From Arthrobacter sp. 18067 (GTDB lineage: Bacteria; Actinomycetota; Actinomycetes; Actinomycetales; Micrococcaceae): a DNA stretch of 64,000 bases. The stretch covers positions 1 to 64,000 of the forward strand of contig NZ_CACSJJ010000003.1 in NCBI RefSeq assembly GCF_902706295.1. The letters are read 5' to 3'. The position numbers and the translations under genes are program-made. Shown piece by piece: positions 36,933-47,606 of the stretch. The notes below the pieces were generated by a model. It searched no databases. It worked only from the letters and a program-made list of their open reading frames with translations, and was not told where the DNA came from. Position 1 is the stretch's first letter; every line of letters starts with the position of its first letter.

Positions 36933-38361
36933 TCCTTCGTTGCACGACCTTTCACGACTGACCGCTGTTGAGCTCCGTAATGCCCTGGCTTCCGGTGACC
37001 TCTCCGCACGGGAGGCAACCGCCCACTTTCTCTCGGCGATCGAATCCCGGAACAAGCAACTGGGTGCGTTTGTCACAGTCACTGCGGATCGCGCCATGGC
37101 CGAGGCGCACAACGCTGATCAGCTTCACGCCCGACGGGTGCGCGATGGCCGTCGCGATGAGCTGCCCCTCCTGCACGGCATGCCCACGGCCTTCAAGGAC
37201 CTCACCGACGTCTCCGGGGTACAGACGACCCACGGCAGCGCTGCCTTGGAGCACAAACCCGCGCCCGAGGACGGCGCCCTCGCAGCAACCCTGAAGGGTC
37301 AAGGCGTCATCTCGCTGGGCAAGACGCAGGTTCCAGAATTCGGACTGACGGCGTACAGCGAAAACCGCATCGCACCGCCGTCGCGCAACCCGCATGCCTT
37401 GGGGCGAAGCTCGGGCGGCTCGTCAGGCGGCAGCGCGGCAGCCGTGGCAGCTGGCCTGGTTCCATTCGCGCCGGGAACCGACGGAGGCGGGTCCATTCGG
37501 ATTCCCGCCGGCGCCTGCGGACTGGTGGGCTTGAAGCCTGGGCGCGGCGTGGTGCCGTCAGGTGCGAGCGCCGGCGATTCTGCCAAGTTGGTGGTCGCCG
37601 GACCCCTCGCCCGGACCGCTGCGGACGCGGCACTGCTGATGGACGCGCTGGTCCCCGTGGGTGAAGCGCCCGACGGCGGTTATCTTGCCCATGTTGGCCG
37701 GGGGCCGGAGCCCCTCAAGATCGGCGTGAGCCTGGACAGCCCGTGGGCAGGTGTCTATCCGTTTGAGATCGAGCAGGAAGCCATGGACGCGTTGGCCCGT
37801 GGCACTGAACTGCTCGAGAAGGCTGGCCACAGCGTTGCTGAAGCCGAAATCCGCTTCGACAACCGCTATCCCGAAGCTTTCACCACGGCCTGGACTGCCG
37901 GCGTCGGGAGTGCCCGGATAGCACCCCAGCGCGAAGCGCTGCTGACCCCGCTGACCCGGACATTCCGGCGTCGGGCCCAACAACGCAGCGCCTTCAAGGT
38001 GAACGAGGCACTCGGTTTCCTGCGGCAATTCGAGCACGACACCATCGCGCAATACGCGGAATGGGATGTCATCCTCATGCCAACTCTCGCGCAGACACCG
38101 CGTCCGATCGGCTGGTTCACGGGCGGCGGACATAGCGGTGAGCCATGGCCAAGCGAGTGGGCCGGCGACGCCGATGAGGACTACAAAAGGCAGTGCGAAT
38201 ACGCGCCGTGGTCCTCCATGGTGAACGTGTGCGGACTTCCGGCGATCAGTATTCCGGTGCACGCAACTGCCACTGGCCTGCCGATGGGGATTCAGCTCAT
38301 TGGCCGCATGGGATCTGAGTTGTTGCTTCTCCAGCTCGCAGCCGCCCTCGAGGCCCGGTAA
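36925..38361 (+). CDS. Amidase signature family enzyme
   Basis: A 478-residue hydrolase. The Gly/Ser-rich signature (GRSSGGSSGGSAAAVAAGLVPF, then GTDGGGSIRIPA) carries the Ser-cisSer-Lys triad; the lysine is in HGMPTAFKDLTDV. The start is TTG at 36925 overlapping pepE, or TTG at 36940. The substrate amide cannot be inferred. Coupling with pepE suggests peptide or amide catabolism. Confidence 0.85.
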   Translation: MVDPSLHDLSRLTAVELRNALASGDLSAREATAHFLSAIESRNKQLGAFVTVTADRAMAEAHNADQLHARRVRDGRRDELPLLHGMPTAFKDLTDVSGVQTTHGSAALEHKPAPEDGALAATLKGQGVISLGKTQVPEFGLTAYSENRIAPPSRNPHALGRSSGGSSGGSAAAVAAGLVPFAPGTDGGGSIRIPAGACGLVGLKPGRGVVPSGASAGDSAKLVVAGPLARTAADAALLMDALVPVGEAPDGGYLAHVGRGPEPLKIGVSLDSPWAGVYPFEIEQEAMDALARGTELLEKAGHSVAEAEIRFDNRYPEAFTTAWTAGVGSARIAPQREALLTPLTRTFRRRAQQRSAFKVNEALGFLRQFEHDTIAQYAEWDVILMPTLAQTPRPIGWFTGGGHSGEPWPSEWAGDADEDYKRQCEYAPWSSMVNVCGLPAISIPVHATATGLPMGIQLIGRMGSELLLLQLAAALEAR

Positions 38362-38445
38362 CAGACGCGTCTAACATATGGAAAGTGGTTGCCCAGGGCA
38401 TATATCGATGTGACAATGCCCGCAGTCAGTGCCAGCATTGAGAAA

Positions 38446-39915
<1,470 letters not shown>

Positions 39916-39956
39916 CTCGGCTGACGCGGCGCACAGCGCCTGACACCACGCAAACA

Positions 39957-40013
39957 ACGACGGCGACCCTTGCGTTCGGTGGGATTCCCACCTGACGCAA
40001 GGGTCGCCGTCGT
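39957..40013. terminator. Bidirectional terminator with perfect 19-bp arms
   Basis: ACGACGGCGACCCTTGCGT (39957-39975) pairs fully with 39995-40013, and a second GGTGGGA-type stem forms inside. It separates the convergent peptide transporter and DUF4190 genes. Confidence 0.8.
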
Positions 40014-40022
40014 GCGTGTTGC

Positions 40023-40691
40023 TTAGTAGTTGAACCTCGTGGACGAGGCCCCGATGGCTGCGAAGAAGATGATGCCGAAGATCACCGTCAGCGCAACGCC
40101 GATGTATCCCATCACGAGGCCGGCGATCGCCATGCCCTTGCCCGCGGGCTCCCGCTTGAGGGCGAGGTGTCCGAGGATCACGGCAGCGATCTGCGGAAGG
40201 ATGAAGAACCCGAAGCCAACAAAGATGGCGATACCGCAGCACATGCTGGCGATGCTCAGGCCCTTGGGCTCGGCCTGCATGGCGTAGTACGCGGGCTGGC
40301 CATAAGGGTTGGGCTGACCGTACGGCTGCTGGCCATAGGGCTGCTGACCGAGGGTCTGCTGCTGCTGGTACGGGCTGGGCGGCTGTCCATACGGCGACGG
40401 CGGCTGCTGGCTGTAGTCGCCCGGGGTGTACGCACTCTGGCTGCTGGGCGGCTGAGGCTGGGTGTAAGCGTCTTGGCCGTACGCGCTCTGCTCGTACGGC
40501 GGGAGCGGCTGCGTTGGGTTGGCACCCTGCTCGAACGGCGGCGGCACGGGGGCGCCGGGCTCGGGCGCCCCGGGCTCAGGGGCACTCTGCGCGGCCGACT
40601 CGGGTGCGCTGAACTGTGCGGGCGGGACGTACTGCGGCGGTTCGTAGCCCGCGGGTTTGTCCTCGTTGCCCTTGGCTGGCTGATCTGACAT
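40023..40691 (-). CDS. DUF4190 domain membrane protein with Pro/Gln/Tyr-rich N-terminus
   Basis: 222 residues from ATG 40691, with GGGGGA upstream. Residues 1-140 are low complexity (PSPYGQPPSPYQQQ and similar). Two C-terminal helices follow, with IASMCCGIAIFVGFGFFILPQIAAVILGHLAL and MAIAGLVMGYIGVALTVIFGIIFFAAI, the DUF4190 layout. The function is unknown. Confidence 0.8.
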   Translation of the reverse strand: MSDQPAKGNEDKPAGYEPPQYVPPAQFSAPESAAQSAPEPGAPEPGAPVPPPFEQGANPTQPLPPYEQSAYGQDAYTQPQPPSSQSAYTPGDYSQQPPSPYGQPPSPYQQQQTLGQQPYGQQPYGQPNPYGQPAYYAMQAEPKGLSIASMCCGIAIFVGFGFFILPQIAAVILGHLALKREPAGKGMAIAGLVMGYIGVALTVIFGIIFFAAIGASSTRFNY

Positions 40692-40823
40692 GGAAATCCC
40701 CCTGAAATTGGTCTTTGATCCCAACACTACCGCCGTCCGGGGTGCCACATAAGGTTGCGCGCGGCTGAAGACATGGGCACAAGGACCCATCCGGAAAGAT
40801 TCATGCATAAGCATGGAATTTTT

Positions 40824-40838
40824 CCGAGTCTGACTCGG
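40824..40838. promoter_or_regulatory. Operator-like palindrome upstream of the SDR gene
   Basis: CCGAGTC-T-GACTCGG is a perfect 7-bp palindrome around one base. A second palindrome (CATGC-ATAA-GCATG) lies 15-20 nt upstream. Both are in the 218-nt divergent region and could bind a dimeric repressor of the SDR gene. Confidence 0.4.
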
Positions 40839-40909
40839 TTTATGTGAATAGCGACTTAAGCAGCGCTCACCACAGAAATCAGCGGGATCCGTCCCGCGAA
40901 GGAGGAAAC

Positions 40910-41665
40910 ATGGGTAACTTCGAAGGCAAGACCGCGCTCGTCACCGGCGGCGGTTCAGGGCTCGGGGAAGCGATCAGCAAGGACCTCGCAAAGAACGGCG
41001 CCAACGTCGTGGTTGCTGACATCAACCTCGACGCCGCCACCCGCGTCGCCAATGAAATCACGGCCGACGGCGGGACGGCAGTTCCGTTCCAGGGCAACAC
41101 AGCTGTGGCCGAGGACAGCAGGAAGGCCGTCGACTTCGCCGTGGAGACCTATGGCGCCCTCAACTACGCCGTGAACAACGCGGGCATCGGCGGGGCCAGC
41201 GCACCTGTGGGCGACGTCGACATCGAGGACTGGGACCGGGTTATCGCCATCAACTTGAGCGGCGTCCTCTACGGCATGCGCTATCAGATCCCGGCCATCC
41301 TTGCCGCCGGTGCTTCCGAAGGTGCCATTGTGAACATGGCCTCGATCCATGGAGCTGTCGCCGCCCCCGGCAACGCCGCCTACACGGCTGCCAAGCACGG
41401 CGTGGTGGGCCTGACAAAGAACGCGGCGGCCGAATATGGCGCGCAAGGGCTCCGCGTCAACGCGGTTGGACCCGGCTACATCGATACTCCCCTGCTGGCA
41501 GCTGCACCGAAGGAAGTCATCAACGGTCTTGAGGCCAAGCACTCGCTGGGCCGGCTGGGCAAGGCGGAGGAGATCGCGAACGTCACCACGTTCCTCCTCT
41601 CCGACAAAGCCAGCTTCGTGACGGGCTCGTACGTCCTGGTCGACGGCGGGTACACCGCCGTTTAG
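40910..41665 (+). CDS. Short-chain dehydrogenase/reductase (SDR)
   Basis: A 251-residue classical SDR. The cofactor motif is [10 protein letters not shown] near residues 12-21, DIN follows strand 2 (suggesting NAD preference), NNAG is at about 86, and the catalytic Ser and YTAAK are in [23 protein letters not shown]. The strong AAGGAGGAAA site fixes the ATG at 40910. Substrate unknown. Confidence 0.9.
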   Translation: MGNFEGKTALVTGGGSGLGEAISKDLAKNGANVVVADINLDAATRVANEITADGGTAVPFQGNTAVAEDSRKAVDFAVETYGALNYAVNNAGIGGASAPVGDVDIEDWDRVIAINLSGVLYGMRYQIPAILAAGASEGAIVNMASIHGAVAAPGNAAYTAAKHGVVGLTKNAAAEYGAQGLRVNAVGPGYIDTPLLAAAPKEVINGLEAKHSLGRLGKAEEIANVTTFLLSDKASFVTGSYVLVDGGYTAV

Positions 41666-41690
41666 CTTTGGCACCGTTCGTAGTGAATTT

Positions 41691-41726
41691 CGCTCCGACC
41701 CGGTTTTCGACAACCGGGTCGGAGCG
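41691..41726 (+). terminator. Intrinsic terminator after the SDR gene
   Basis: CGCTCCGACCCGGTT pairs perfectly with 41712-41726 around a 6-nt loop, followed by TTCTTTT. Confidence 0.85.
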
Positions 41727-41867
41727 TTCTTTTCGCTAGCACCCGTTCCTGAACGTGACGTGAAGCTTTGCCCGTTCATGCCTTGCCCTGCCGCCTTCCA
41801 ACGTCACAGGGGCCAGATCCCGGACATTTCCTGTCAGCAGGCCGTGTGGTCTGGCATGCTGGATCCC

Positions 41868-43541
41868 ATGGCTAGCCGAGCGGGCACAGTTGCCCTTCCC
41901 CAGGACCTTGTTGACATCACAGCCCTGCTGGACGCGTATTTCGACGTAGCTCCGGATTTAGGCGATCCCGCGCAGCGCGTGGCGTTTGGAACGTCGGGAC
42001 ACCGCGGATCCAGCTTGAAAGCGTCGTTCAACGAGCCGCACATCCTTGCGATCACGCAGGCAATTGTTGAATACCGCGGACGCCAGGGCATCACCGGGCC
42101 GCTGTTCATCGGACGCGACACCCACGCCCTCAGCGAGCCTGCGCAGAACTCCGCTTTGGAGGTGCTGGCTGCCAACGGCGTGACCGTCCTGGTGGATGCA
42201 CGCCACGGCTATACCCCGACACCGGCACTGAGCCACGCCATTCTCAAGTACAACCGCGAAGCCGCGCCCGGCACTCCCCAGGCCGACGGCATTGTGGTCA
42301 CTCCCAGCCACAACCCGCCAGGCGACGGTGGCTTCAAGTACAACCCTCCTCACGGTGGACCGGCCGATACCGATGCCACAGGGTGGATCGCCGACCGCGC
42401 CAACCAGCTGCTCGAAAACGGGCTCCGTGGCGTCAAGCGCATCCCTTTGAACGATGCTCTCGCCGCCGACACCACGGGCAAGTTCGACTTCCTCAGCAGC
42501 TACGTGGACGACCTCCCATCCGTTCTCAACCTGGACGCGATCCGCAACGCCGGTGTCCGCATCGGCGCCGACCCCATGGGCGGGGCCTCCGTGGACTACT
42601 GGGGCGAGATCGGCGAGCGCCACCAGCTCAACCTCACGGTCGTGAACCCCACCGTTGATCCGCAGTGGGCCTTCATGACCCTCGACTGGGACGAGAAGAT
42701 CCGCATGGATTGCTCGTCGCCGTCGGCAATGGCCTCGCTGATCAAGCGGATGGCCGCGGGCGCCGATGGCACCACTGCTTATGACGTCGCCACGGGCAAC
42801 GACGCCGACGCCGACCGGCACGGCATCGTGACACCTCTTGTTAATGGGGTGGGTGGGCTGATGAACCCGAACCACTACCTCGCCGTCGCCATCGACTACC
42901 TGTACCGGAACCGCAGTGGCTGGAACCCGGAGTCCGTGGTGGGCAAGACCCTGGTTTCCTCCTCCATCATCGACCGCGTTGCCGGCGGCCTGGGCCGGAA
43001 GCTGGTTGAGGTTCCCGTTGGCTTCAAGTGGTTCGTGCCCGGGCTGTTGTCCGGCGAGGGCGCATTCGGCGGCGAAGAGTCTGCCGGCGCATCCTTCAAC
43101 AAGCTGGACGGCAGCGTGTGGACTACGGACAAGGACGGCATCCTGCTGGCACTGCTGGCTTCGGAGATCACCGCCGTCACGGGTCAGTCTCCATCGCAGC
43201 TCTACAAGGGCCTGACCGACCAGTTCGGCGCACCCGTTTACGCCCGCATCGACGCCGCCGCCACCCGCGAGCAGAAGTCCAAGCTGGGCAAGCTCTCTGC
43301 TGCCGACGTCACCGCTACGTCCTTGGCAGGCGAAGAGATCACGGCCAAGCTCACGGAGGCTCCGGGCAACGGAGCCTCGATCGGTGGCCTGAAGGTTGTC
43401 ACCGAGAACGCCTGGTTCGCAGCCCGCCCCTCCGGCACCGAGGACGTGTACAAGATCTATGCCGAGTCCTTCAAGGGCGCGGACCACTTGAAGCAGGTGC
43501 AGGAAGAGGCCAAGGCGCTGGTAGACGGAGTTATCGCGTAG
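41868..43541 (+). CDS. pgm: Phosphoglucomutase (alpha-D-glucose phosphate-specific)
   Basis: Interconverts glucose 1- and 6-phosphate. In 557 residues the phosphoserine loop is [24 protein letters not shown] (Ser near residue 146), the metal loop is DADADRHG, the sugar loop is GGEESAG and the C-terminal phosphate-binding loop is [17 protein letters not shown] chose ATG 41868 over ATG 41856 and 41760 because homology begins at about that point. Confidence 0.95.
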   Translation: MASRAGTVALPQDLVDITALLDAYFDVAPDLGDPAQRVAFGTSGHRGSSLKASFNEPHILAITQAIVEYRGRQGITGPLFIGRDTHALSEPAQNSALEVLAANGVTVLVDARHGYTPTPALSHAILKYNREAAPGTPQADGIVVTPSHNPPGDGGFKYNPPHGGPADTDATGWIADRANQLLENGLRGVKRIPLNDALAADTTGKFDFLSSYVDDLPSVLNLDAIRNAGVRIGADPMGGASVDYWGEIGERHQLNLTVVNPTVDPQWAFMTLDWDEKIRMDCSSPSAMASLIKRMAAGADGTTAYDVATGNDADADRHGIVTPLVNGVGGLMNPNHYLAVAIDYLYRNRSGWNPESVVGKTLVSSSIIDRVAGGLGRKLVEVPVGFKWFVPGLLSGEGAFGGEESAGASFNKLDGSVWTTDKDGILLALLASEITAVTGQSPSQLYKGLTDQFGAPVYARIDAAATREQKSKLGKLSAADVTATSLAGEEITAKLTEAPGNGASIGGLKVVTENAWFAARPSGTEDVYKIYAESFKGADHLKQVQEEAKALVDGVIA

Positions 43542-43546
43542 GTTCC

Positions 43547-44074
43547 TCAGTGGCTCTGGGCGTGCTGCGTCCAGAGCTTGAGGATGCGCCGGATGGTGTG
43601 GTCGCCCTCCGGCGCCATGTCCACCAGCGCTATGTAGTCAAGAACGACGGCGTCTCCGGACTTGGGCCTCTTGCCGTCGTGGTGTGAGATATGTGGCCGA
43701 TAGTGGTCAAGGATGTAGTTCGGTGTAGCGATCCTTGCTCCGACACCAACCGCCGCCTCCACGATTTCCTCGTGCAGTCCCTGCAATAGCGGATTGTGGT
43801 CGATGAGGCTCACCGGGATCGACCCCATATGCCCAAAGCCCGCCTCTTCGCCCACGGTTAATTGCGTTCCGAGGGCTCCCTTGACGGGCGCTTCGGCCAG
43901 ATCCGCCAAGACACCGGCGACGTCGGCACTCACCTCAGTGCCGACGTCGAACCTTAACAGCGTGATGTGCAACGGCCAGTCGCTGCGCGGAAAAACCAGC
44001 CCCGGCGAGACGGGCTCCGTGAACGCCACCCAGATGAGGTTCCGCATAGGCATAGTTTGCCACCCCGGCTTCAT
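43547..44074 (-). CDS. 2H phosphoesterase (2'-5' RNA ligase-like)
   Basis: A 175-residue protein with both HxTx-type motifs of the 2H fold: HITL (WPLHITLLRF, near residue 35) and HISH (YRPHISHHDG, near 125). Relatives act on 2',3'-cyclic or 2'-5' phosphodiesters in RNA or nucleotides. I chose ATG 44074, whose ribosome site GGGAGGTGAG lies within the 32-nt repeat described at 44075-44149. Confidence 0.8.
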   Translation of the reverse strand: MKPGWQTMPMRNLIWVAFTEPVSPGLVFPRSDWPLHITLLRFDVGTEVSADVAGVLADLAEAPVKGALGTQLTVGEEAGFGHMGSIPVSLIDHNPLLQGLHEEIVEAAVGVGARIATPNYILDHYRPHISHHDGKRPKSGDAVVLDYIALVDMAPEGDHTIRRILKLWTQHAQSH

Positions 44075-44149
44075 CGCTCTCTCACCTCCCGGCCCCAATT
44101 CCCGGATCCTCTCCCACCTCCCGCGGCAATATCCCAAACCCTCTCTCAC
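44075..44149 (-). repeat. Three units of the 32-nt GTGAGAGAG repeat
   Basis: On the minus strand the heads GTGAGAGAG (44149-44141), GTGGGAGAG (44117-44109) and GTGAGAGAGCG (44085-44075) are exactly 32 nt apart. The first two units also share GGGAG at their ends. The last head supplies the ribosome site of the 2H phosphoesterase gene. Confidence 0.6.
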
Positions 44150-44197
44150 TTCCCTATAGGGTCGGGGCAAGCGCAATCTGAATCTGGGGGGGAAATG

Positions 44198-44347
44198 ATG
44201 AGGCTTGAAGGTTGGCACGTCCTGGTAATTCTCGGCCTGCTTGTGGCCGTGGTCGTCGCGATCGCAGTGATCCTGATAGTTGGCCTGGTTATGCGAACTA
44301 TTGCCAGCCGAAACGACGATCAAGATCCAGGCGCATTCCGCCAATAG
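44198..44347 (+). CDS. Small single-helix membrane protein
   Basis: A 49-residue protein. A long hydrophobic helix spans residues 7-31 (HVLVILGLLVAVVVAIAVILIVGLVM) and the tail is charged (RNDDQDPGAFRQ). GGGGGGGAA lies directly upstream; ATG 44195 is an alternative start. Function unknown. It is divergent from the 2H phosphoesterase gene. Confidence 0.55.
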   Translation: MRLEGWHVLVILGLLVAVVVAIAVILIVGLVMRTIASRNDDQDPGAFRQ

Positions 44348-44387
44348 GTTTGGCCCTCATGCTTCCGCCCGCATTCACACGCCGGAA

Positions 44388-44456
44388 GTGATCGAGCGTT
44401 TCCGGAAAGGCGCCGATAGGTGAGAGAGCGTCGGGAAAGCACGGATGCTCTCTCAC
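44388..44456 (+). repeat. Two further units of the 32-nt repeat plus an inverted head
   Basis: GTGATCGAGCG (44388) and GTGAGAGAGCG (44420) are 32 nt apart, and the first unit ends in CGATAG as at 260-265. The second head also pairs with the complementary GCTCTCTCAC at 44447-44456, giving a hairpin that overlaps the tetR stop codon and may terminate tetR. Confidence 0.55.
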
Positions 44457-45109
44457 TTACCTCGGGAGTCGAGCAGGACTCGGAGTACTTGCTCGAGGGG
44501 CTCCGTGAGTTGGTCGGCGGAGGCTGACGCGAGGGGCTGCACCTCCGTGGCCGTCCGCAGCATTACCAACCCCAGCATCAGTGCAATGGCCATTTGGGCC
44601 CGAAGGAGAAGCGGTTGCGAGGCGGGATCATCAGCACTCCAACCTGCTGCTGCGGCGAGTTGTTCCGTGAAGCGCTCCAAGGTTCTGCGCCGGATCGCGT
44701 CGGCGTTCTCGTCACCGGATGAACGCAGCAGGAGCAGGAGCTGCAGGGGGTCGTCGGCGTTGGGGGCTTCGACGACGTGCGCCAGGAGCCGGGCGATCAC
44801 CTCGTCGACGCTGGCCGCGCGAGCCCGGGTTTGGGGATCCAGCTCATCCACCGTCCGGTTCATACACGCTTCGAAGAGGCCCTCTTTGGAGCCGAAATAC
44901 CGGTTGATGAGGGCTACGTTGACGCCCGCATCCGCTGCGATATGGCGAACAGTGGTGGCGCGATAGCCCTCGGTTGCGAAGCGCCTGCGGGCGGCGCGAA
45001 CCAGCGCCCGCCGCGTGACGTCCGCGTCCCGACCCGAACGAATCAATTCGTCGTCCGCCAACGCTGCCCCGCCGTCGAGATCTTTTGGTTCCTGTACTTC
45101 GTTGCCCAC
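44453..45109 (-). CDS. TetR family transcriptional repressor
   Basis: A 218-residue regulator starting at GTG. The N-terminal HTH is RRALVRAARRRFATEGYRATTVRHIAADAGVNVALINRYFGSKEGLF, near residues 32-78. The rest is the ligand-binding helical domain. It is divergent from a drug-efflux MFS gene and very likely represses it through the operator at 45139-45199. Confidence 0.9.
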   Translation of the reverse strand: MGNEVQEPKDLDGGAALADDELIRSGRDADVTRRALVRAARRRFATEGYRATTVRHIAADAGVNVALINRYFGSKEGLFEACMNRTVDELDPQTRARAASVDEVIARLLAHVVEAPNADDPLQLLLLLRSSGDENADAIRRRTLERFTEQLAAAAGWSADDPASQPLLLRAQMAIALMLGLVMLRTATEVQPLASASADQLTEPLEQVLRVLLDSRGK

Positions 45110-45138
45110 TCCCCCACTCTAGCCCGGCAAACCTGCAA

Positions 45139-45199
45139 GTAAACGATTGTTGACATAGGTAACTAAATTGACTTACGCTCTAAGTAATCAATCGTTTAC
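45139..45199. promoter_or_regulatory. TetR-type operator and MFS promoter
   Basis: GTAAACGATTG (45139-45149) and its exact complement CAATCGTTTAC (45189-45199) are 11-bp arms spaced 39 nt apart. Between them lies a promoter, TTGACA (45150-45155), 18 nt, TACGCT (45174-45179). Two dimers could bracket the promoter, or a loop could form. Confidence 0.6.
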
Positions 45200-45214
45200 A
45201 TGCCGAGGAGAACC

Positions 45215-46687
45215 ATGTCCAGCACCATTGAGCGCCCGACAAGCGCACCGGCACCGGGTACGGAGGCTCACCGCAAACGCGGCACGGCGATCATCGCCTA
45301 TCTCTCCCTCGGCGGCCTTTCATTCGCGGTCCTGCAGTCCTTGGTCGCACCCGCCCTGGGCACCATCGGGAAGGACCTTGGCGTAGCAACAAGCGACGCA
45401 AGCTGGGTGCTGACGGCTTACCTGCTCTCCGCTTCGGTGCTGACTCCGATCCTTGGGCGCCTCGGCGACATGGTGGGCAAGCGCAAGGTCCTGATCGTCG
45501 TGCTCTCCCTTCTTCTGGTCGGCGCGGTACTCGCGGCCATTGCACCCAACCTGACGGTCCTGATCATTGGCCGCGTGCTTCAAGGCGCGGCGGGTGCAGT
45601 TATGCCGCTATCCATCGGCATCGTTCGCGATGAACTCCCGAAGGAACGCGTCAGCGTCACCATCGGCCTGCTGTCCGCGATCTTCGGCATCGGCGCCGGT
45701 GTTGGAATTGTCGCTGCTGGTCCGATTGTTGAGGCCCTGTCCTGGCACTGGCTGTTCTGGTTACCGGCCGGGCTCGTACTGATCGCCCTCCTCGGAGCTA
45801 TCTTCGGAATGCCCGAATCTCCCGTCAAAACCCCCGGCAAGCTCGATCTCCTGGGCACCGGCATTCTTTCCGTCGGCCTTGTAGCCGTATTGCTCGCCAT
45901 CAGCGAAGGCCAGACCTGGGGATGGGGCGACGGCAAGACCATCAGCCTGCTCATCGGCGGCGGCATCGCCCTGATTGTGTTCGTGTTCGTGGAATTGCGC
46001 GTGGCAGAACCGCTGATTGACGTGCGACTGTTCCGTAACCGTGGCGTGTGGACCGCGCACATCGTGGCACTGGCCTTTGGCTTCGCAATGTTTGGAACCT
46101 TCGTCCTGGTTCCCACAATTCTCCAGCTACCCACCGTCCTTGGCTACGGATTCGGCAAGACCGTCAGCGAAGCCGGTATCTACCTGCTGCCGACCGTCGT
46201 CGCAATGGTGATCTCCGGCGTCATTGCCGGCGCCCTCATCCGCAAGGTGGGGCCCAAGATTCCGATGATCCTCGGAGCTGTGGCCGTCACCATCGCCTTC
46301 GTGATTCCGGCATTGGGACACGGTGAAGAGTGGCAGATCGTGGTCTCGGGCATCCTCACCGGCATCGGCATAGGCATGGCACTGGCCGCGACATCCAACG
46401 CGATTGTCGAGAGTGTTCCTGCGACCCAGACCGGCGAGGCCATCAGTGCCAACACCGTGCTGCGCACCATCGGCAGCAGCATTGGTACGGCTGTCATTGC
46501 CGCGCTCATCTCCTCAAACATCACCCCGCAGGGCGCGCCTTCGGACGATGCGTTCACCATCGGCTTCTGGGTATCCGCCGGGGTTGGCGTGCTGGCGCTC
46601 CTTGCTGCGCTCGTTGTTCCGTCCCGTGTGCAACGGCGCCGGAATGCGGAAGCTGCGGGGATCGACGACTTCGACGAAGCTGCCTGA
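45215..46687 (+). CDS. DHA2-family MFS multidrug exporter
   Basis: A 490-residue transporter with about 14 helices. It shows DASWVLTAYLLSASVLTPILGRLGDMVGKRK (family motif A) near residues 55-85 and GAGVGIVAAGPIVEALSWHWLFW (antiporter motif C) near 150. GAGGAGAA precedes ATG 45215. The divergent tetR gene and bracketed promoter suggest drug-inducible efflux. It ends at a clear terminator. Confidence 0.9.
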   Translation: MSSTIERPTSAPAPGTEAHRKRGTAIIAYLSLGGLSFAVLQSLVAPALGTIGKDLGVATSDASWVLTAYLLSASVLTPILGRLGDMVGKRKVLIVVLSLLLVGAVLAAIAPNLTVLIIGRVLQGAAGAVMPLSIGIVRDELPKERVSVTIGLLSAIFGIGAGVGIVAAGPIVEALSWHWLFWLPAGLVLIALLGAIFGMPESPVKTPGKLDLLGTGILSVGLVAVLLAISEGQTWGWGDGKTISLLIGGGIALIVFVFVELRVAEPLIDVRLFRNRGVWTAHIVALAFGFAMFGTFVLVPTILQLPTVLGYGFGKTVSEAGIYLLPTVVAMVISGVIAGALIRKVGPKIPMILGAVAVTIAFVIPALGHGEEWQIVVSGILTGIGIGMALAATSNAIVESVPATQTGEAISANTVLRTIGSSIGTAVIAALISSNITPQGAPSDDAFTIGFWVSAGVGVLALLAALVVPSRVQRRRNAEAAGIDDFDEAA

Positions 46688-46699
46688 CCTCGAGAACGC

Positions 46700-46735
46700 A
46701 AAACGCCCGCTCACATACGTGTGAGCGGGCGTTTT
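46700..46735 (+). terminator. Intrinsic terminator between convergent MFS and reductase genes
   Basis: A 16-bp perfect stem (AAAACGCCCGCTCACA, loop TACG) ends in a run of six T. The mirrored A run allows it to work in both directions. Confidence 0.9.
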
Positions 46736-46745
46736 TTGTCAGGTC

Positions 46746-47351
46746 TTAGACGGTGCGAACGACGTCGTCGTAAGCGAACTTCGGCTTTGCTTCACCCCAG
46801 GCATCGGGGCCAGGCTGGCCGATGTTGACCACCAGGAAGCTCTTCTGGTCACCGGCAGGGAAGAACTCCGCGTCGATGGCGGAGAAGTCAGCGCCGGTCA
46901 TCGGGCCAGCAGCGAAACCGAGTGAACGCACCGCAAGGATGAAGTAGCCGGCCTGAAGGTGGGCGTTGTTGTTGCCCGTAGCAGCGGCGAAAGCGGGATC
47001 GGCGTCGTACATTGCCTTCGGTGCGCCGTAGGCGGGCAGGAACTTGTCCCACTGACCCTGCCAGTCAGTGTCGTAAGAGAGGACGGCGACCAGCGGCGCG
47101 GAGGCGGTCTTGGCCTTATTGCCGTTGGAGAGAGTGTCCACCAGCTTGGCGCGGGCATCGTCCGAGCGGACGTAGGTCACGCGGAGCGGCTGGGAGTTGA
47201 AGGCGGTGGGGCCGAACTTGGTGAGCTCGTAGATGGCGCGGGCCTGCTCGTCGGTGACCTCACCGGCGAAGCTGTTGGCGGTACGGGCTTCGGCAAAAAT
47301 GGCGTCGACTGCTGCGGCGTCAATGACTGCTTCTTCGTGGGCGATCGTCAT
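46746..47351 (-). CDS. rutE: RutE-type nitroreductase (malonic semialdehyde reductase family)
   Basis: A 201-residue FMN-dependent reductase. FGPTAFNSQPLRVTYVRSDDAR near residues 46-67 is the RutE/nitroreductase FMN site, and GAPKAMYDADPAF and GFAAGPMTGAD match the family. RutE reduces malonic semialdehyde in pyrimidine degradation. The divergent neighbour is a uracil/xanthine permease, but no other rut genes are present, so the physiological role may differ. Confidence 0.8.
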   Translation of the reverse strand: MTIAHEEAVIDAAAVDAIFAEARTANSFAGEVTDEQARAIYELTKFGPTAFNSQPLRVTYVRSDDARAKLVDTLSNGNKAKTASAPLVAVLSYDTDWQGQWDKFLPAYGAPKAMYDADPAFAAATGNNNAHLQAGYFILAVRSLGFAAGPMTGADFSAIDAEFFPAGDQKSFLVVNIGQPGPDAWGEAKPKFAYDDVVRTV

Positions 47352-47497
47352 TCGTAAACCTTTCGCTGGGCCCTGGCCTTACGGGCGGCCGGGCACTTCT
47401 GCTTTCCATGGTTGCAACTTCAACTTCCGTTGTCCTCTTCCCGTGACGGCCCGTGACGTTGGGCACACAGGGTGACTCCGCGTGTCGTTTCCTTGCG

Positions 47498-47556
47498 TTG
47501 TGAGGCCCGTTTTGCGCTGAATTCAGCGCGCGAGGCGCGTAGAGCGGGCCTCGCAA
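47498..47556 (+). promoter_or_regulatory. Structured leader upstream of the uracil/xanthine permease
   Basis: Outer 12-nt arms (TTGTGAGGCCCG at 47498 and CGGGCCTCGCAA at 47545, one wobble) enclose a perfect 16-nt palindrome, GCGCTGAATTCAGCGC (47514-47529). It lies about 50 nt before the permease ATG and may be a regulatory RNA or a cruciform operator. Confidence 0.4.
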
Positions 47557-47606
47557 TGGCGGTAATGTTGCACCGAATCCCAACACTTTTCTGAGGAAGG
47601 CCCGCC

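Noticed and set aside
41958..43487. 509-codon frame antisense to pgm
   Set aside because: A shadow of pgm; all conserved motifs are on the plus strand.
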